DNA of 64,000 nucleotides from Bacteroidetes bacterium SB0662_bin_6 (GTDB lineage Bacteria; Bacteroidota; Rhodothermia; Rhodothermales; VXPQ01), in the NCBI GenBank assembly GCA_009839485.1, contig VXPQ01000018.1, positions 1-64,000 of the forward strand, written 5' to 3'. The position numbers were made by a program, and so were the translations under genes. This document shows, one piece after another, positions 8,300 through 16,971 of the stretch (the stretch's first letter is position 1; each line of letters starts with the position of its first letter). The notes beneath the pieces are model-generated. The model was not told the origin of the DNA and made no database searches. It saw nothing but the letters and a program-made list of their open reading frames with translations.

Positions 8300-9472
8300 A
8301 TGCCGATCTGCTGCCTTGTCTTGCTGTTTCTTGGCGCTTCCGCATGTGGCCTGGGTGAGTTCGCGGATCCGGAACCTGTACCAGAAGAAGGCGAACTACA
8401 GCTTGAGGAGCCGTTTCCGGCGCTCCGTTTCACCCGTCCTGTGGATTTCCAGATACCGGGGGACGGCTCCGGCCGTATCTTCGTGGTCGAGCAGGCGGGG
8501 GTCATCAAGGTTTTCGATAATCGCTCCGATATCGGTTCCGCTGACACCTTTCTCGATATAAAGGACCGGGTTCGCGACCAGGGCAACGAAGAGGGATTGC
8601 TGGGTCTTGCATTTCACCCGGAGTTCGCCACGAACGGCTATTTCTTCGTGGATTACACCGCTTCCGATCCCCGGCGGACCGTGGTGGCCCGTTACAGCGT
8701 GGACCCGAATGATCCCGATCGCGCGCTGCCGGGAAGCGAGACGGTCATTCTCGAGGTAGCCCAGCCGTACGGCAATCATAATGCGGGGCAGATCGTGTTC
8801 GGCCCCGGTGATGGATATCTCTATGTAACCCTCGGGGACGGCGGCAGCGCCGGAGATCCGCAAGACAACAGCCAGGACCCCACTACCTTGCTGGGGGCCA
8901 TCCTGCGCATCGATGTGGATGGGGAGTCGCCGTACGCGATTCCTCCGGACAATCCCTTTGCGGGCAACACGGAGGGCTATCGCGAGGAGATTTATGCGTA
9001 TGGGCTGCGCAATCCCTGGCGGATCAGTTTCGACCTGCCGACCGGCCGTTTGTGGGCTGCCGATGTCGGGCAGCACCGGTATGAGGAAGTGCACATCATT
9101 GAGGCGGGGAAGAATTACGGATGGGACATCATTGAGGGGATGCACTGTTATGAGCCGAGTACGGGCTGTGACCAGGAAGGGCTGGAGCCTCCCGTGTGGG
9201 AATACTCGCACGATTTCGGTATTTCGATCACGGGCGGTTTCGTGTACCACGGAGATCTGGCGCCCTCGCTGGCGGGCCGGTATGTGTTCGCCGACTATGG
9301 AACGGGGCGCATCTGGGCGCTTGCATGGGACGGCGCCGAGGCGGAGGTAGAGGAGATTATGAACACCAGCCTTGCTATCTCGTCCTTTGGAGTCGATGCG
9401 CAGCAGGAACTGTACGCACTGGCTTTCAACGGCAGGATATACCGGTTCACGGAGCAATCTCCCGATCCGTAA
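8300..9472 (+). CDS. PQQ-type soluble sugar dehydrogenase, lipoprotein paralogue
   Basis: A 390-residue lipoprotein form of the preceding enzyme. The ATG at 8300 gives a lipoprotein signal (MPICCLVLLFLGASAC), better than the in-frame ATG at 8237. From LQLEEPFPALRFTRPVDFQ onward it matches the upstream protein almost residue for residue, and much of the DNA is also shared, showing tandem duplication. It ends after the propeller (IYRFTEQSPDP) and has no T9SS tail. It is therefore expected to be membrane-anchored by lipid rather than T9SS-sorted. The sugar substrate is unknown; the ABC importer follows directly. Confidence 0.92.
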   Translation: MPICCLVLLFLGASACGLGEFADPEPVPEEGELQLEEPFPALRFTRPVDFQIPGDGSGRIFVVEQAGVIKVFDNRSDIGSADTFLDIKDRVRDQGNEEGLLGLAFHPEFATNGYFFVDYTASDPRRTVVARYSVDPNDPDRALPGSETVILEVAQPYGNHNAGQIVFGPGDGYLYVTLGDGGSAGDPQDNSQDPTTLLGAILRIDVDGESPYAIPPDNPFAGNTEGYREEIYAYGLRNPWRISFDLPTGRLWAADVGQHRYEEVHIIEAGKNYGWDIIEGMHCYEPSTGCDQEGLEPPVWEYSHDFGISITGGFVYHGDLAPSLAGRYVFADYGTGRIWALAWDGAEAEVEEIMNTSLAISSFGVDAQQELYALAFNGRIYRFTEQSPDP

Positions 9473-9482
9473 GTTGCACCTG

Positions 9483-9515
9483 TACGCATGTTGCCCGCCG
9501 AGCCGGGCATGCGTA
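9483..9515 (+). terminator. Imperfect hairpin after the second sugar dehydrogenase
   Basis: TACGCATG-TT-GCCCG pairs with CGGGCATGCGTA (two-base bulge) just after the stop at 9472. There is no U-rich tail, so it may be a transcript-end stabiliser or partial terminator ahead of the ABC transporter genes. Confidence 0.35.
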
Positions 9516-9549
9516 TTATGCAGGGCATGTATCCTTGAGGGCCAACGCC

Positions 9550-10572
9550 GTGACTTCCTATCGCCTTTTCCCCGTATCGCACACGCTTCGTCGAATTGCT
9601 CTTCTTGCGCTGATCCCCATCGTTTGGGGCTGCGGCTCTTCTTCCGAAGGGTCGGGGGAAGACGGTGCGACATCATCTCTCGAAATTGCTGTCGTGCCCA
9701 AGGGCACCACCCATGAGTTCTGGAAGGCCATCCATGCCGGCGCAGAGAAAGCGGCTGTCGAATTCGGCGTGGATGTGATCTGGCAGGGACCGCAGAAGGA
9801 AGACGATCGCCAATTGCAGATTCAGGTGGTCCAAAACTTGATCAGCCGGGGCGTGGATGCTATTGTGCTGGCGCCTCTCGATTCCCGCAGCATGGCGCGT
9901 CCGGTAGAGGCCGCCGTCGCCCGGGGCATTCCGGTGGTCGTCATTGATTCCGGACTGGAATCGGAAGCCCAATCCAGTTTCATTGCTTCGAACAACTACG
10001 AAGGGGGCAGGATAGGCGGGCAGTATCTTGCCGAAGCGATCGGCGGGGAAGGTAAAGTGGTGCTGTTGCGTTATCAGGAAGGGTCCGCAAGCACCACGAA
10101 CCGGGAGCGCGGCTTCCTCGACGCACTGAACGAGTATGCCCCGGACGCCGAGTTGCTTATCGATAACATGTATGCGGGCGCCACAATGGCCAAGGCGCTT
10201 CAGGTCTCCCAGAATATTCTCAACCGCTTCCCGGAAATCGACGCCATCTTTACTCCCAACGAATCCGCCACGCAAGGTATGCTGCGCGCACTGGAAACGT
10301 CGGGGCGCGCAGGCGAGGTGATGCTGGTAGGGTTCGATGTCAACCAGATCCTGCTGGACGCCATGCGGGACGGGAAGTTGCACGGACTGGTGGTGCAGGA
10401 CCCTGTAGGCATGGGGTACGAAGGCGTTAAGGCCGCGGTGTCCATTGTGCAGGGGGAAACCATCCCGGAACGGATGGATACGCGCACCATTCTTGTGACT
10501 CCCTACAACATAGACGACGCCGACATTCAGGAGTTGCTGCATCCCGACTTTGAACGCTGGCTCGGCAACTAA
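9550..10572 (+). CDS. Sugar ABC transporter substrate-binding lipoprotein (RbsB type)
   Basis: A 340-residue periplasmic binding protein of the ribose/galactose-type family (peripla_BP_4). The GTG start at 9550 follows a GAGG ribosome-binding site at 9537-9540. The signal ends in a lipobox (ALIPIVWGC), so it is a lipoprotein. Family segments are VVPKGTTHEFWKAIHAGAEKAA, ISRGVDAIVLAPLDS, GIPVVVIDSG, GGRIGGQYLAEAIGG, IDAIFTPNESATQGML and VGFDVNQILLDAMRDGKL. It heads a three-gene importer (binding protein, ATPase, permease). Ligand specificity cannot be read from sequence; the adjacent dehydrogenases make a monosaccharide likely. Confidence 0.92.
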   Translation: MTSYRLFPVSHTLRRIALLALIPIVWGCGSSSEGSGEDGATSSLEIAVVPKGTTHEFWKAIHAGAEKAAVEFGVDVIWQGPQKEDDRQLQIQVVQNLISRGVDAIVLAPLDSRSMARPVEAAVARGIPVVVIDSGLESEAQSSFIASNNYEGGRIGGQYLAEAIGGEGKVVLLRYQEGSASTTNRERGFLDALNEYAPDAELLIDNMYAGATMAKALQVSQNILNRFPEIDAIFTPNESATQGMLRALETSGRAGEVMLVGFDVNQILLDAMRDGKLHGLVVQDPVGMGYEGVKAAVSIVQGETIPERMDTRTILVTPYNIDDADIQELLHPDFERWLGN

Positions 10573-10591
10573 CCGCCTTCCGGCGTGCTCC

Positions 10592-12094
10592 ATGTCATCT
10601 CCCGTGCTTCGCCTTGAGGGCATCCGAAAATCGTTCGGCCCTGTGCATGCGCTCCGGGGCGTGGACCTGAACGTACGGGCGGGCGAAGTGCATGCGCTGG
10701 TAGGCGAGAACGGCGCCGGGAAAAGCACGCTCATGAAGATACTGAGCGGCGCATACCAGCCCGATGCGGGAAGCATGACCTTGTACGGCGAGCCGTATGC
10801 GCCGGCCAATCCGCTGGACGGGCGCGATGCCGGCATCAGCATGATTTACCAGGAACTCGTGCTGGCGCCGCATCTGACTGTCGAGGAGAATGTGACTCTG
10901 GGCGCCGAACATGCGCGCCGCGGATGGATTCGCCCCCGCACTCGTGAAGTAGAACAGGTCCTGAGAGATCTTGGACAGCAGGGGATTGCGCCCGATGTCA
11001 GGGTAAGCGATCTGAGCATAGGCAAGAAGCAACTGGTCGAAATTGCCCGGGCGCTGCTCTTCGATGCCCGTATCGTGGTCATGGACGAACCCACGAGTTC
11101 CCTGGCTGCCGATGACACGCAAGCGTTGTTCGAGGCCATTGGCCGGATGAAAGAGCAGGGACTCGCTGTCATTTACATCAGCCATTTCCTCGAAGAAGTG
11201 CAGGAGGTGTGCGATTGCTACACCGTGCTGCGCGACGGAGAAATGATTTCCACCGGACGGGTCGCCGACACGTCCATCCCCCGCATTATAGAAGATATGG
11301 TGGGGCGGTCGGTGGATGAACTTTTTCCCTCCAGCCACCACGAGATCGGCGATCCGCTGCTGGATGTCTCCGATTTGCAGGGGAGGCAGGGACTTCCCGA
11401 CGGGGTTCACTTTACGCTGCATCGCGGGGAAATCATGGGTATTTCCGGGTTGGTGGGCGCCGGGCGTTCCGAGATGGTGCGGACGCTTTTCGGGCTGGAG
11501 CCGGCCAGGGACGGCACGCTGTCCATCAGGGGCCATGATGCGCTGCGCGTTGCCTGGATGACTCCGCGGGCTGCGCTCGATCAGGGGTTGGACCTTTTGA
11601 GCGAAAACCGGAAGGAGGAGGGGCTGGCGCTCAATCTGTCCCTGGTTTTCAATCTGACCTTATCCGATCTGCGGCGCTACAGCCGGGCCGGGTTTCTGCA
11701 ACTGGCCAGGGAACGCCGCGACGGAGCGCACTGGATTGATGTCCTGCGCATCCGAACCGGCTCCATCGAGCAGCGGGCCGACGAACTTTCGGGCGGAAAC
11801 CAGCAGAAAGTGTGTCTGGCGCGCCTTCTGCAGCAGGACAATGATATTCTTTTCCTGGACGAACCGACCCGGGGTATCGATATCGGCAGCAAGGCCGAGA
11901 TATACAAGCTCGTCCACCGTCTTGCCGAGCAGGGCAAGGCCATCGTGATGATCAGTTCGTACCTGCCCGAACTGCTGGGCGTATGCGACACGCTGGGGGT
12001 CATGCACAAGGGGCGGCTCTCGACCGTGCGCCCTATCCATGAATGGACGGAACACCGTATTATGCAATTCGCCACATCCGGACACGACGCATGA
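10592..12094 (+). CDS. Sugar ABC transporter ATP-binding protein (RbsA/XylG type)
   Basis: A 500-residue tandem ATPase energising import through the membrane permease encoded next. The N-terminal ABC domain has Walker A GENGAGKST, signature LSIGKKQLVEIARAL and Walker B VVMDEPTSSL. The C-terminal domain has the degenerate GLVGAGRSEM P-loop normal for this family, then ELSGGNQQKVCLARLL and LFLDEPTRGIDIGSK. The start at 10592 was chosen over 10550 because it places the first beta strand (VLRLEGIRKSFGP) near the N terminus. The stop overlaps the permease start by 4 bp (ATGA). Confidence 0.95.
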   Translation: MSSPVLRLEGIRKSFGPVHALRGVDLNVRAGEVHALVGENGAGKSTLMKILSGAYQPDAGSMTLYGEPYAPANPLDGRDAGISMIYQELVLAPHLTVEENVTLGAEHARRGWIRPRTREVEQVLRDLGQQGIAPDVRVSDLSIGKKQLVEIARALLFDARIVVMDEPTSSLAADDTQALFEAIGRMKEQGLAVIYISHFLEEVQEVCDCYTVLRDGEMISTGRVADTSIPRIIEDMVGRSVDELFPSSHHEIGDPLLDVSDLQGRQGLPDGVHFTLHRGEIMGISGLVGAGRSEMVRTLFGLEPARDGTLSIRGHDALRVAWMTPRAALDQGLDLLSENRKEEGLALNLSLVFNLTLSDLRRYSRAGFLQLARERRDGAHWIDVLRIRTGSIEQRADELSGGNQQKVCLARLLQQDNDILFLDEPTRGIDIGSKAEIYKLVHRLAEQGKAIVMISSYLPELLGVCDTLGVMHKGRLSTVRPIHEWTEHRIMQFATSGHDA

Positions 12095-13077
12095 CGAAGA
12101 AACGGGATTACAAGGCCATGTTGTCGGAGCTCGGTCCCTTTCTCGGGCTGATCTTCGTATTCGTGTTGTTCACCATCCTGACGCCGTCCGCCTTCACGTC
12201 GTTCTATAATATCAAGACAATCCTGACGCAGAGCGTTATCATCGGGATTGCGGCGTACGGCACCACGTTCATTATCGTTTCGGAGGGCATCGATCTGAGC
12301 GTTGGTTCGCAGATTGCTCTGACGACGGTTATCGTGGCTACGGTGCTTAACCTGCCCGCGAGCGATCCGGGGCTTTTCTACCCGTTGCTGGCGCTGGCCG
12401 CCGGCGTGCTGGCCTGCACGGGAGTGGGCGCCTTCAACGGGTTCATCATCACGAAATTCCGCATCGTGCCCTTCATCGTCACGCTGGGAACGATGCAGAT
12501 CGTGCGCGGCCTGGCCAAGTGGATCGGCAAGGAACAGACCGTCGCCACGCCGTCCAACTGGCTGACGAACCTCATGTTGATCGACCCCTCGCCGTCGTGG
12601 CTCATCTTCGGGCCCGGGGTGTGGCTTACGCTTGTGTTGCTTTTCGTTTCGGCGGTCCTGTTGAAGTATACCGTCCTGGGGCGGTATACCTTCGCTATCG
12701 GGTCCAACGAGCAGACGGCCCGCCTCTGCGGCATCAAGGTGGATCGCATGAAGATCGTGATCTACGCGCTGGGCGGCCTGTTGACCGGCATTGCCGGCGT
12801 CATGCAGTACAGCTACCTCACGGTCGGGGACCCGACGACCGCCGTGGGGCTGGAACTGGATATCATTGCCGCCGTGGTCATCGGGGGCGGTTCCCTGAGC
12901 GGCGGGGAAGGAAGCGTAGTGGGGTCCATTTTCGGGGCGCTTATCATGGCTGTCCTGCGCAACGGAAGCAACATGCTGGGCTTGCCGAATTACGTGCAGG
13001 AGATCATTATCGGCACCATCATTGTCGGAGCCGTACTGGTCGACCAGCAGAAACACCGGTTGCGGGCCGCGGGGTAA
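12091..13077 (+). CDS. Sugar ABC transporter permease (RbsC type)
   Basis: A 328-residue polytopic inner-membrane permease (BPD_transp_2 family). Visible signatures are IISEGIDLS-like FIIVSEGIDLSVGSQIALT, GAFNGFIITKFRIVPFIVTLGTMQIVRGL, TFAIGSNEQTARLCGIKVDRMK and AAVVIGGGSLSGGEGSVVGSI, spread over about eight to ten hydrophobic segments. It is translationally coupled to the ATPase gene through an ATGA overlap. It converges on gpmI with only 9 bp between the two stop codons. Confidence 0.94.
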   Translation: MTKKRDYKAMLSELGPFLGLIFVFVLFTILTPSAFTSFYNIKTILTQSVIIGIAAYGTTFIIVSEGIDLSVGSQIALTTVIVATVLNLPASDPGLFYPLLALAAGVLACTGVGAFNGFIITKFRIVPFIVTLGTMQIVRGLAKWIGKEQTVATPSNWLTNLMLIDPSPSWLIFGPGVWLTLVLLFVSAVLLKYTVLGRYTFAIGSNEQTARLCGIKVDRMKIVIYALGGLLTGIAGVMQYSYLTVGDPTTAVGLELDIIAAVVIGGGSLSGGEGSVVGSIFGALIMAVLRNGSNMLGLPNYVQEIIIGTIIVGAVLVDQQKHRLRAAG

Positions 13078-13086
13078 GGTAGCCGC

Positions 13087-14616
13087 CTACACCAGCACTT
13101 CTCCCGTCATTTCCTCGGGTATCGGTTCGCCGAGGATGGCAAGGATGGTGGGGGCCACGTCGCCGAGTTTGCCGTCGCGGATGGGGCCGTCGAATCCCTC
13201 CCGGACGATAAGATGGGGCACGAGCGCCGTCGTGTGCGCCGTATGCGGGCTGCCGTCCGGGTTCCGCATCCGGTCGGCGTTCCCGTGATCGGCGATGACA
13301 CTCACCGAATAGCCGTGCGCGATCGCTGCTTCGATGACCACCCGCGCCGCGGCGTCCACCGCCTCGACCGCTTTGACCGCCGCCTCGAAATCCCCCGTGT
13401 GACCGACCATATCCGGATTGGCGAAATTCAGGCACACGAAGTTGTACTTCTCTTCGGCGAGCGCCTCGGCGGCCCGGCGGGCTATTCCAGCGGCACTCAT
13501 TTCCGGTTGCAGATCGTAGGTAGCCACCTTCGGGGAAGGCACCAGAATCCGGTCTTCTCCCTCGAAGGTTTCTTCGCGCCCTCCACTGAAGAAATAGGTG
13601 ACGTGCGCGTATTTCTCCGTTTCCGCAATGCGCAACTGGGCTCCTCCCTGCGCCGCAATGACTTCGCCAAGCGTACGGCGCAGATTCACTTTCGGAAAAG
13701 CGACCGGCAGGTCGAAGGTTTCGTCGTAGGGCGAGAACAGGGTAAAGCACAGGTCCGAAAGCGGCGCCCGGTCGAAGCCGTCGAATTCCGGATCGGTGAA
13801 GGCGCGGGTCATTTGCCGGGCCCGGTCGCCCCGGAAATTGTAGAAAATGACGGCATCGCCACTTTGCACGCGGGAAGGCGGCCCATCGCTCTGAATCAGC
13901 GAAACTTCCACGAATTCATCCGTGACCCCATCCTGGTAGCTGGCCTGCAGGGCCGATGCAGCGTCGGCGAATGCCTTGCCCTCTCCATGCACAAGCAGGT
14001 CGTATGCCTGTTTGATCCGTTCCCAGCGCCGGTCGCGGTCCATTGCATAGTAGCGCCCCACGACCGATGCGATCCGGCCCGCGCCGATTTCCCGCGCGTT
14101 TTCCTCGAAATCACGCGCGTACCCGAGGCCGCCGTGCGGGTCGGTGTCGCGGCCGTCCGTAAAGGCATGGACGCACACCCGGTCTCCGGTCAATCCCTGT
14201 TGCGCGGCAAGGCGCAGCAAGGCATACAGATGGCCCAGGGAGGAATGCACGCCGCCATCCGAAAACAGCCCCATAAGATGCAGCCGCGAATCCCTTTCGG
14301 CGGCATGGCGCACGGCTGCAAGCAAGGCCTCGTTTTCGAAGAAATCGCCGTCCTCGATCGCCTTGTCGATGCGCGTAATTTCCTGGTAGACCACCCGGCC
14401 CGCCCCGAGATTCATGTGACCCACTTCAGAGTTTCCCATCTGCCCGTCAGGTAGACCCACCGGCCTACCTGATGCTTCGAGACGGGCATGAGGCCATGCG
14501 GCGAAAAGCTCGTCAAGGAACGGTTTCCGGGCATGGTCGATAGCGCTCACCGAGGTGTCCTCGGCAATGCCGTAGCCATCCAGAATAACCAGTATGTGGC
14601 GCTTCCTGTGATCCAC
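13087..14616 (-). CDS. gpmI: 2,3-bisphosphoglycerate-independent phosphoglycerate mutase
   Basis: Glycolytic/gluconeogenic enzyme interconverting 3- and 2-phosphoglycerate in the cytosol with two Mn ions. It has 509 residues, the normal length. Metal and nucleophile motifs are present: LDGYG with Asp13, QMGNSEVGH with the phospho-Ser at residue 63, HAFTDGRD, SVVGRYYAMDRD, FFSGG and VIADHGNADRM with HTAHTTALVP at the C terminus. It is the only glycolytic gene in the window. The ATG at 14616 is 160 bp from a divergently placed neighbour's stop and looks monocistronic. Confidence 0.97.
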   Translation of the reverse strand: MDHRKRHILVILDGYGIAEDTSVSAIDHARKPFLDELFAAWPHARLEASGRPVGLPDGQMGNSEVGHMNLGAGRVVYQEITRIDKAIEDGDFFENEALLAAVRHAAERDSRLHLMGLFSDGGVHSSLGHLYALLRLAAQQGLTGDRVCVHAFTDGRDTDPHGGLGYARDFEENAREIGAGRIASVVGRYYAMDRDRRWERIKQAYDLLVHGEGKAFADAASALQASYQDGVTDEFVEVSLIQSDGPPSRVQSGDAVIFYNFRGDRARQMTRAFTDPEFDGFDRAPLSDLCFTLFSPYDETFDLPVAFPKVNLRRTLGEVIAAQGGAQLRIAETEKYAHVTYFFSGGREETFEGEDRILVPSPKVATYDLQPEMSAAGIARRAAEALAEEKYNFVCLNFANPDMVGHTGDFEAAVKAVEAVDAAARVVIEAAIAHGYSVSVIADHGNADRMRNPDGSPHTAHTTALVPHLIVREGFDGPIRDGKLGDVAPTILAILGEPIPEEMTGEVLV

Positions 14617-14636
14617 TTTGTTGTATACCCTGTTGT

Positions 14637-15476
14637 TTATACCCTGAAATCCCTGACTTTCCGGGCTGTAGCCCCTGTCTTACTGTAAAATACGTTCATA
14701 GAGCCGCAATGCGGGCAGCACAACTGCTCGGTTCCGTAGCGATCCGTTTGCAGATCGGGCTTGTCGAAGTAGCGGCGCCGCGTCTTGCAATAGTATTTCC
14801 CGCGCGCGGGATCCAGGCCGTCCAGCGGTCCGGGAAGCCGGCTTGTTTCCTCGAAGTAACGGCACGCGTCCGAAACCGCGCATGTATCGCAGGATGGGGC
14901 GCGGGCCGTACAGGTGTATCGGCCGTGGAGAATGAGCAGGTGATGGGCCTCGCCCCAGACCGATTCGGGGATGATCCGCTTCAGGCCCTGCTCGACCTTC
15001 AGCGGCGTATCCGCGTTATGTACGAGCCCGATCCGGTTGGCCACCCGAAACACATGCGTATCGACAGGCAGCGCGGCCCGGTCGAACGCCACGGAAGCCA
15101 CCACTTGCGCCGTCTTGCGGCCCACCCCTTGCAGGGTCATCAATTCGCCCACGGTGTTTGGAATGTGCCCATCGTAGGCTTCCACGACGCGGCGGGCCAT
15201 CGCCACGAGATGCTTCGCCTTGTTGTTCGGAAACGAAATGGACTGAATCACGGGAAACACTTCTTCGGGTTCGGCTTCGGCCATGCGGCGCACGTCCGGG
15301 AAGGCTTCGAACAGGGTGGGCGTTACCATATTAACACGCGCATCCGTACACTGAGCCGAAAGGATGACGGCCACAATGAGTTCGTAAGGATTCTCGTGCG
15401 ACAATTCCGTTTCGGGCCGCGCAATGACTTTGCGCAGTCCGGATAGGACACGATTGGCGCGTTCGGTGCGGTTCAT
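14637..15476 (-). CDS. nth: Endonuclease III with C-terminal Cys-rich extension
   Basis: A 279-residue bifunctional DNA glycosylase/AP lyase for oxidised pyrimidines. The helix-hairpin-helix LQGVGRKTAQVV holds catalytic Lys121, and VDTHVFR supplies Asp139. The iron-sulfur loop has Cys189, 196, 199 and 205 in the canonical C-x6-C-x2-C-x5-C spacing. Family members normally end soon after this. Here ~65 more residues follow, with Cys230 and a CCPHC motif (253-257) that resembles a zinc ribbon half-site. The start MNRTERANR was chosen for homology to Nth; the longer frame to 15833 overlaps the divergent gene. Confidence 0.93.
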   Translation of the reverse strand: MNRTERANRVLSGLRKVIARPETELSHENPYELIVAVILSAQCTDARVNMVTPTLFEAFPDVRRMAEAEPEEVFPVIQSISFPNNKAKHLVAMARRVVEAYDGHIPNTVGELMTLQGVGRKTAQVVASVAFDRAALPVDTHVFRVANRIGLVHNADTPLKVEQGLKRIIPESVWGEAHHLLILHGRYTCTARAPSCDTCAVSDACRYFEETSRLPGPLDGLDPARGKYYCKTRRRYFDKPDLQTDRYGTEQLCCPHCGSMNVFYSKTGATARKVRDFRV

Positions 15477-15600
15477 GAATCGGTTACAGAGACGTCCTAA
15501 AAACATCCGGCAGGAAAACAACCTGCCCGCAAGATCGTATCGGCGTTCGCCGGGCGTATTTCCTTTCCATGCGCGGAAACATACCTGTCCTTTCAGCCGG

Positions 15601-16875
15601 ATGCCACACTTCGCCGGAATTTTATGGCTTGCGGTCGCCTTTGCGGCGGCGTTTCCTGTCCGGGCTTTCCAGGAGCCCGCGCCCGGCGCCGATGCGCGCG
15701 GGGCGGCGCCTATCGCTGCCTCCCCGGATACCTTGCAGGAAGAAACCGGCGAACAGGGCATGCATGTGTCGCTCCTGACGATTCTGCCCGGCTCCGAGAT
15801 ATACTCGCTCTGGGGGCATAGCGCCCTGCGCATTACGGACCCGCTGTATGGCCTTGATTTTACCTACAACTATGGCACGTTCGATTTCGAGACCGGTAAT
15901 TTCGTGCTCAAATTCCTGCATGGCAATCTCGACTATACTCTTTCCATGCAGCGCTTCGAGGCGGTCCGCCGGGCGTACCGTGCCCAGGGGCGTCCCATCA
16001 TCGAGCAGATACTCGATCTCACGCCTTCTCAGCAGCGACGCCTCGTGGACCTGCTTGCCATCAACATGCGCCCGGAAAACCGGCGGTACCGCTACCATTT
16101 CCTGTTCGACAATTGCAGTACGCGCATCCGGGATGTGCTGGAAGCGGCGCTTGGGGATGAAACCCTGCATGCCGCGGAGCTTCCGGACGACGCCCAAACC
16201 TTCCGCGAACTTATCGAGCCGTATCAGCGCGCGGTTCCTTTTCTGGATGCAGGGGTCGATGTGCTGCTCGGCGCTCCCGTGGACCGGCCCGCGGACGGGC
16301 GCGAGATCATGTTTCTGCCCGAAGATCTCATGCATGCCTTCGACCGGGCGCGCATAGGGGCGGGAGAGGATACCCGTCCGCTTGTCGTTCGCACCGATAC
16401 GCTGTTGTGGATAGACGGATATGATACGGAAAGAGCGTCTTTCCCTTGGGAGGCGGTGGCAGCATGGCTGCTTTTTGCCGGAGGCCTGGCGCTGACGCTT
16501 CGACGCCCCGGCGTGATACGGGCGCTCGATGTACCGCTTTTTCTGGCGATAGGGGTGACAGGTCTGCTGATCGCCTATCTCTGGTTCGTTTCGCACCACG
16601 ACGTCACCAACGCGAACCGTCATCTCTTTTGGGCATGGCCCACGCATGTGCTGGCGGCAGGAATACTTCTTGTCCGCCCTGCGCCGTCCCGCGCTATCGC
16701 GGTATACCTCGCTGCAGCTGCGGCAGCGATAGGGATTTCGGTCCTGGTGTCCCCGTTTGTGGCGCAGCCGTTTTCTTCCGTATTCCTTCCGGTAGCGCTG
16801 CTTGCGGCGGTACGGGGGGGAGGGATTGCGTTGCCGGAACTCGCCGGCGGCTTACAGCGCGGCAGGAAGGGGTAA
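15601..16875 (+). CDS. DUF4105 (Lnb N-terminal periplasmic domain) membrane protein
   Basis: A 424-residue envelope protein. The ATG at 15601 gives a signal peptide (MPHFAGILWLAVAFAAAFPVRAF). The periplasmic DUF4105 domain shows LLTILPGSEIYSLWGHSALR with the conserved WGHS, NYGTFDF and FLFDNCSTRIRDVLEAAL, a Cys/His arrangement reminiscent of papain-like folds. From about residue 285 there are four to five hydrophobic segments, so the C-terminal half is in the membrane. The family is common in Bacteroidota and its reaction is not established. It diverges from nth and converges on sppA. Confidence 0.85.
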   Translation: MPHFAGILWLAVAFAAAFPVRAFQEPAPGADARGAAPIAASPDTLQEETGEQGMHVSLLTILPGSEIYSLWGHSALRITDPLYGLDFTYNYGTFDFETGNFVLKFLHGNLDYTLSMQRFEAVRRAYRAQGRPIIEQILDLTPSQQRRLVDLLAINMRPENRRYRYHFLFDNCSTRIRDVLEAALGDETLHAAELPDDAQTFRELIEPYQRAVPFLDAGVDVLLGAPVDRPADGREIMFLPEDLMHAFDRARIGAGEDTRPLVVRTDTLLWIDGYDTERASFPWEAVAAWLLFAGGLALTLRRPGVIRALDVPLFLAIGVTGLLIAYLWFVSHHDVTNANRHLFWAWPTHVLAAGILLVRPAPSRAIAVYLAAAAAAIGISVLVSPFVAQPFSSVFLPVALLAAVRGGGIALPELAGGLQRGRKG

Positions 16876-16880
16876 TGCTG

Positions 16881-16925
16881 CAACGGATCCGTTGGCAACA
16901 GATCCGCTGGCAACAGATCCATTGC
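16881..16925. repeat. Three tandem 15-bp repeats between convergent genes
   Basis: Three contiguous units at 16881, 16896 and 16911 follow the pattern CAACRGATCCRYTGG. Bases 16881-16894 of the first unit form a perfect 14-bp palindrome. The array begins 5 bp after the DUF4105 stop and 46 bp from the sppA stop, where a bidirectional transcript end is expected. No T-tracts flank it. Confidence 0.6.
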
Positions 16926-16971
16926 GAGCAGAATTCTCCGAGGTCATTCGGGCTACTCAGGCGCCTACTCC

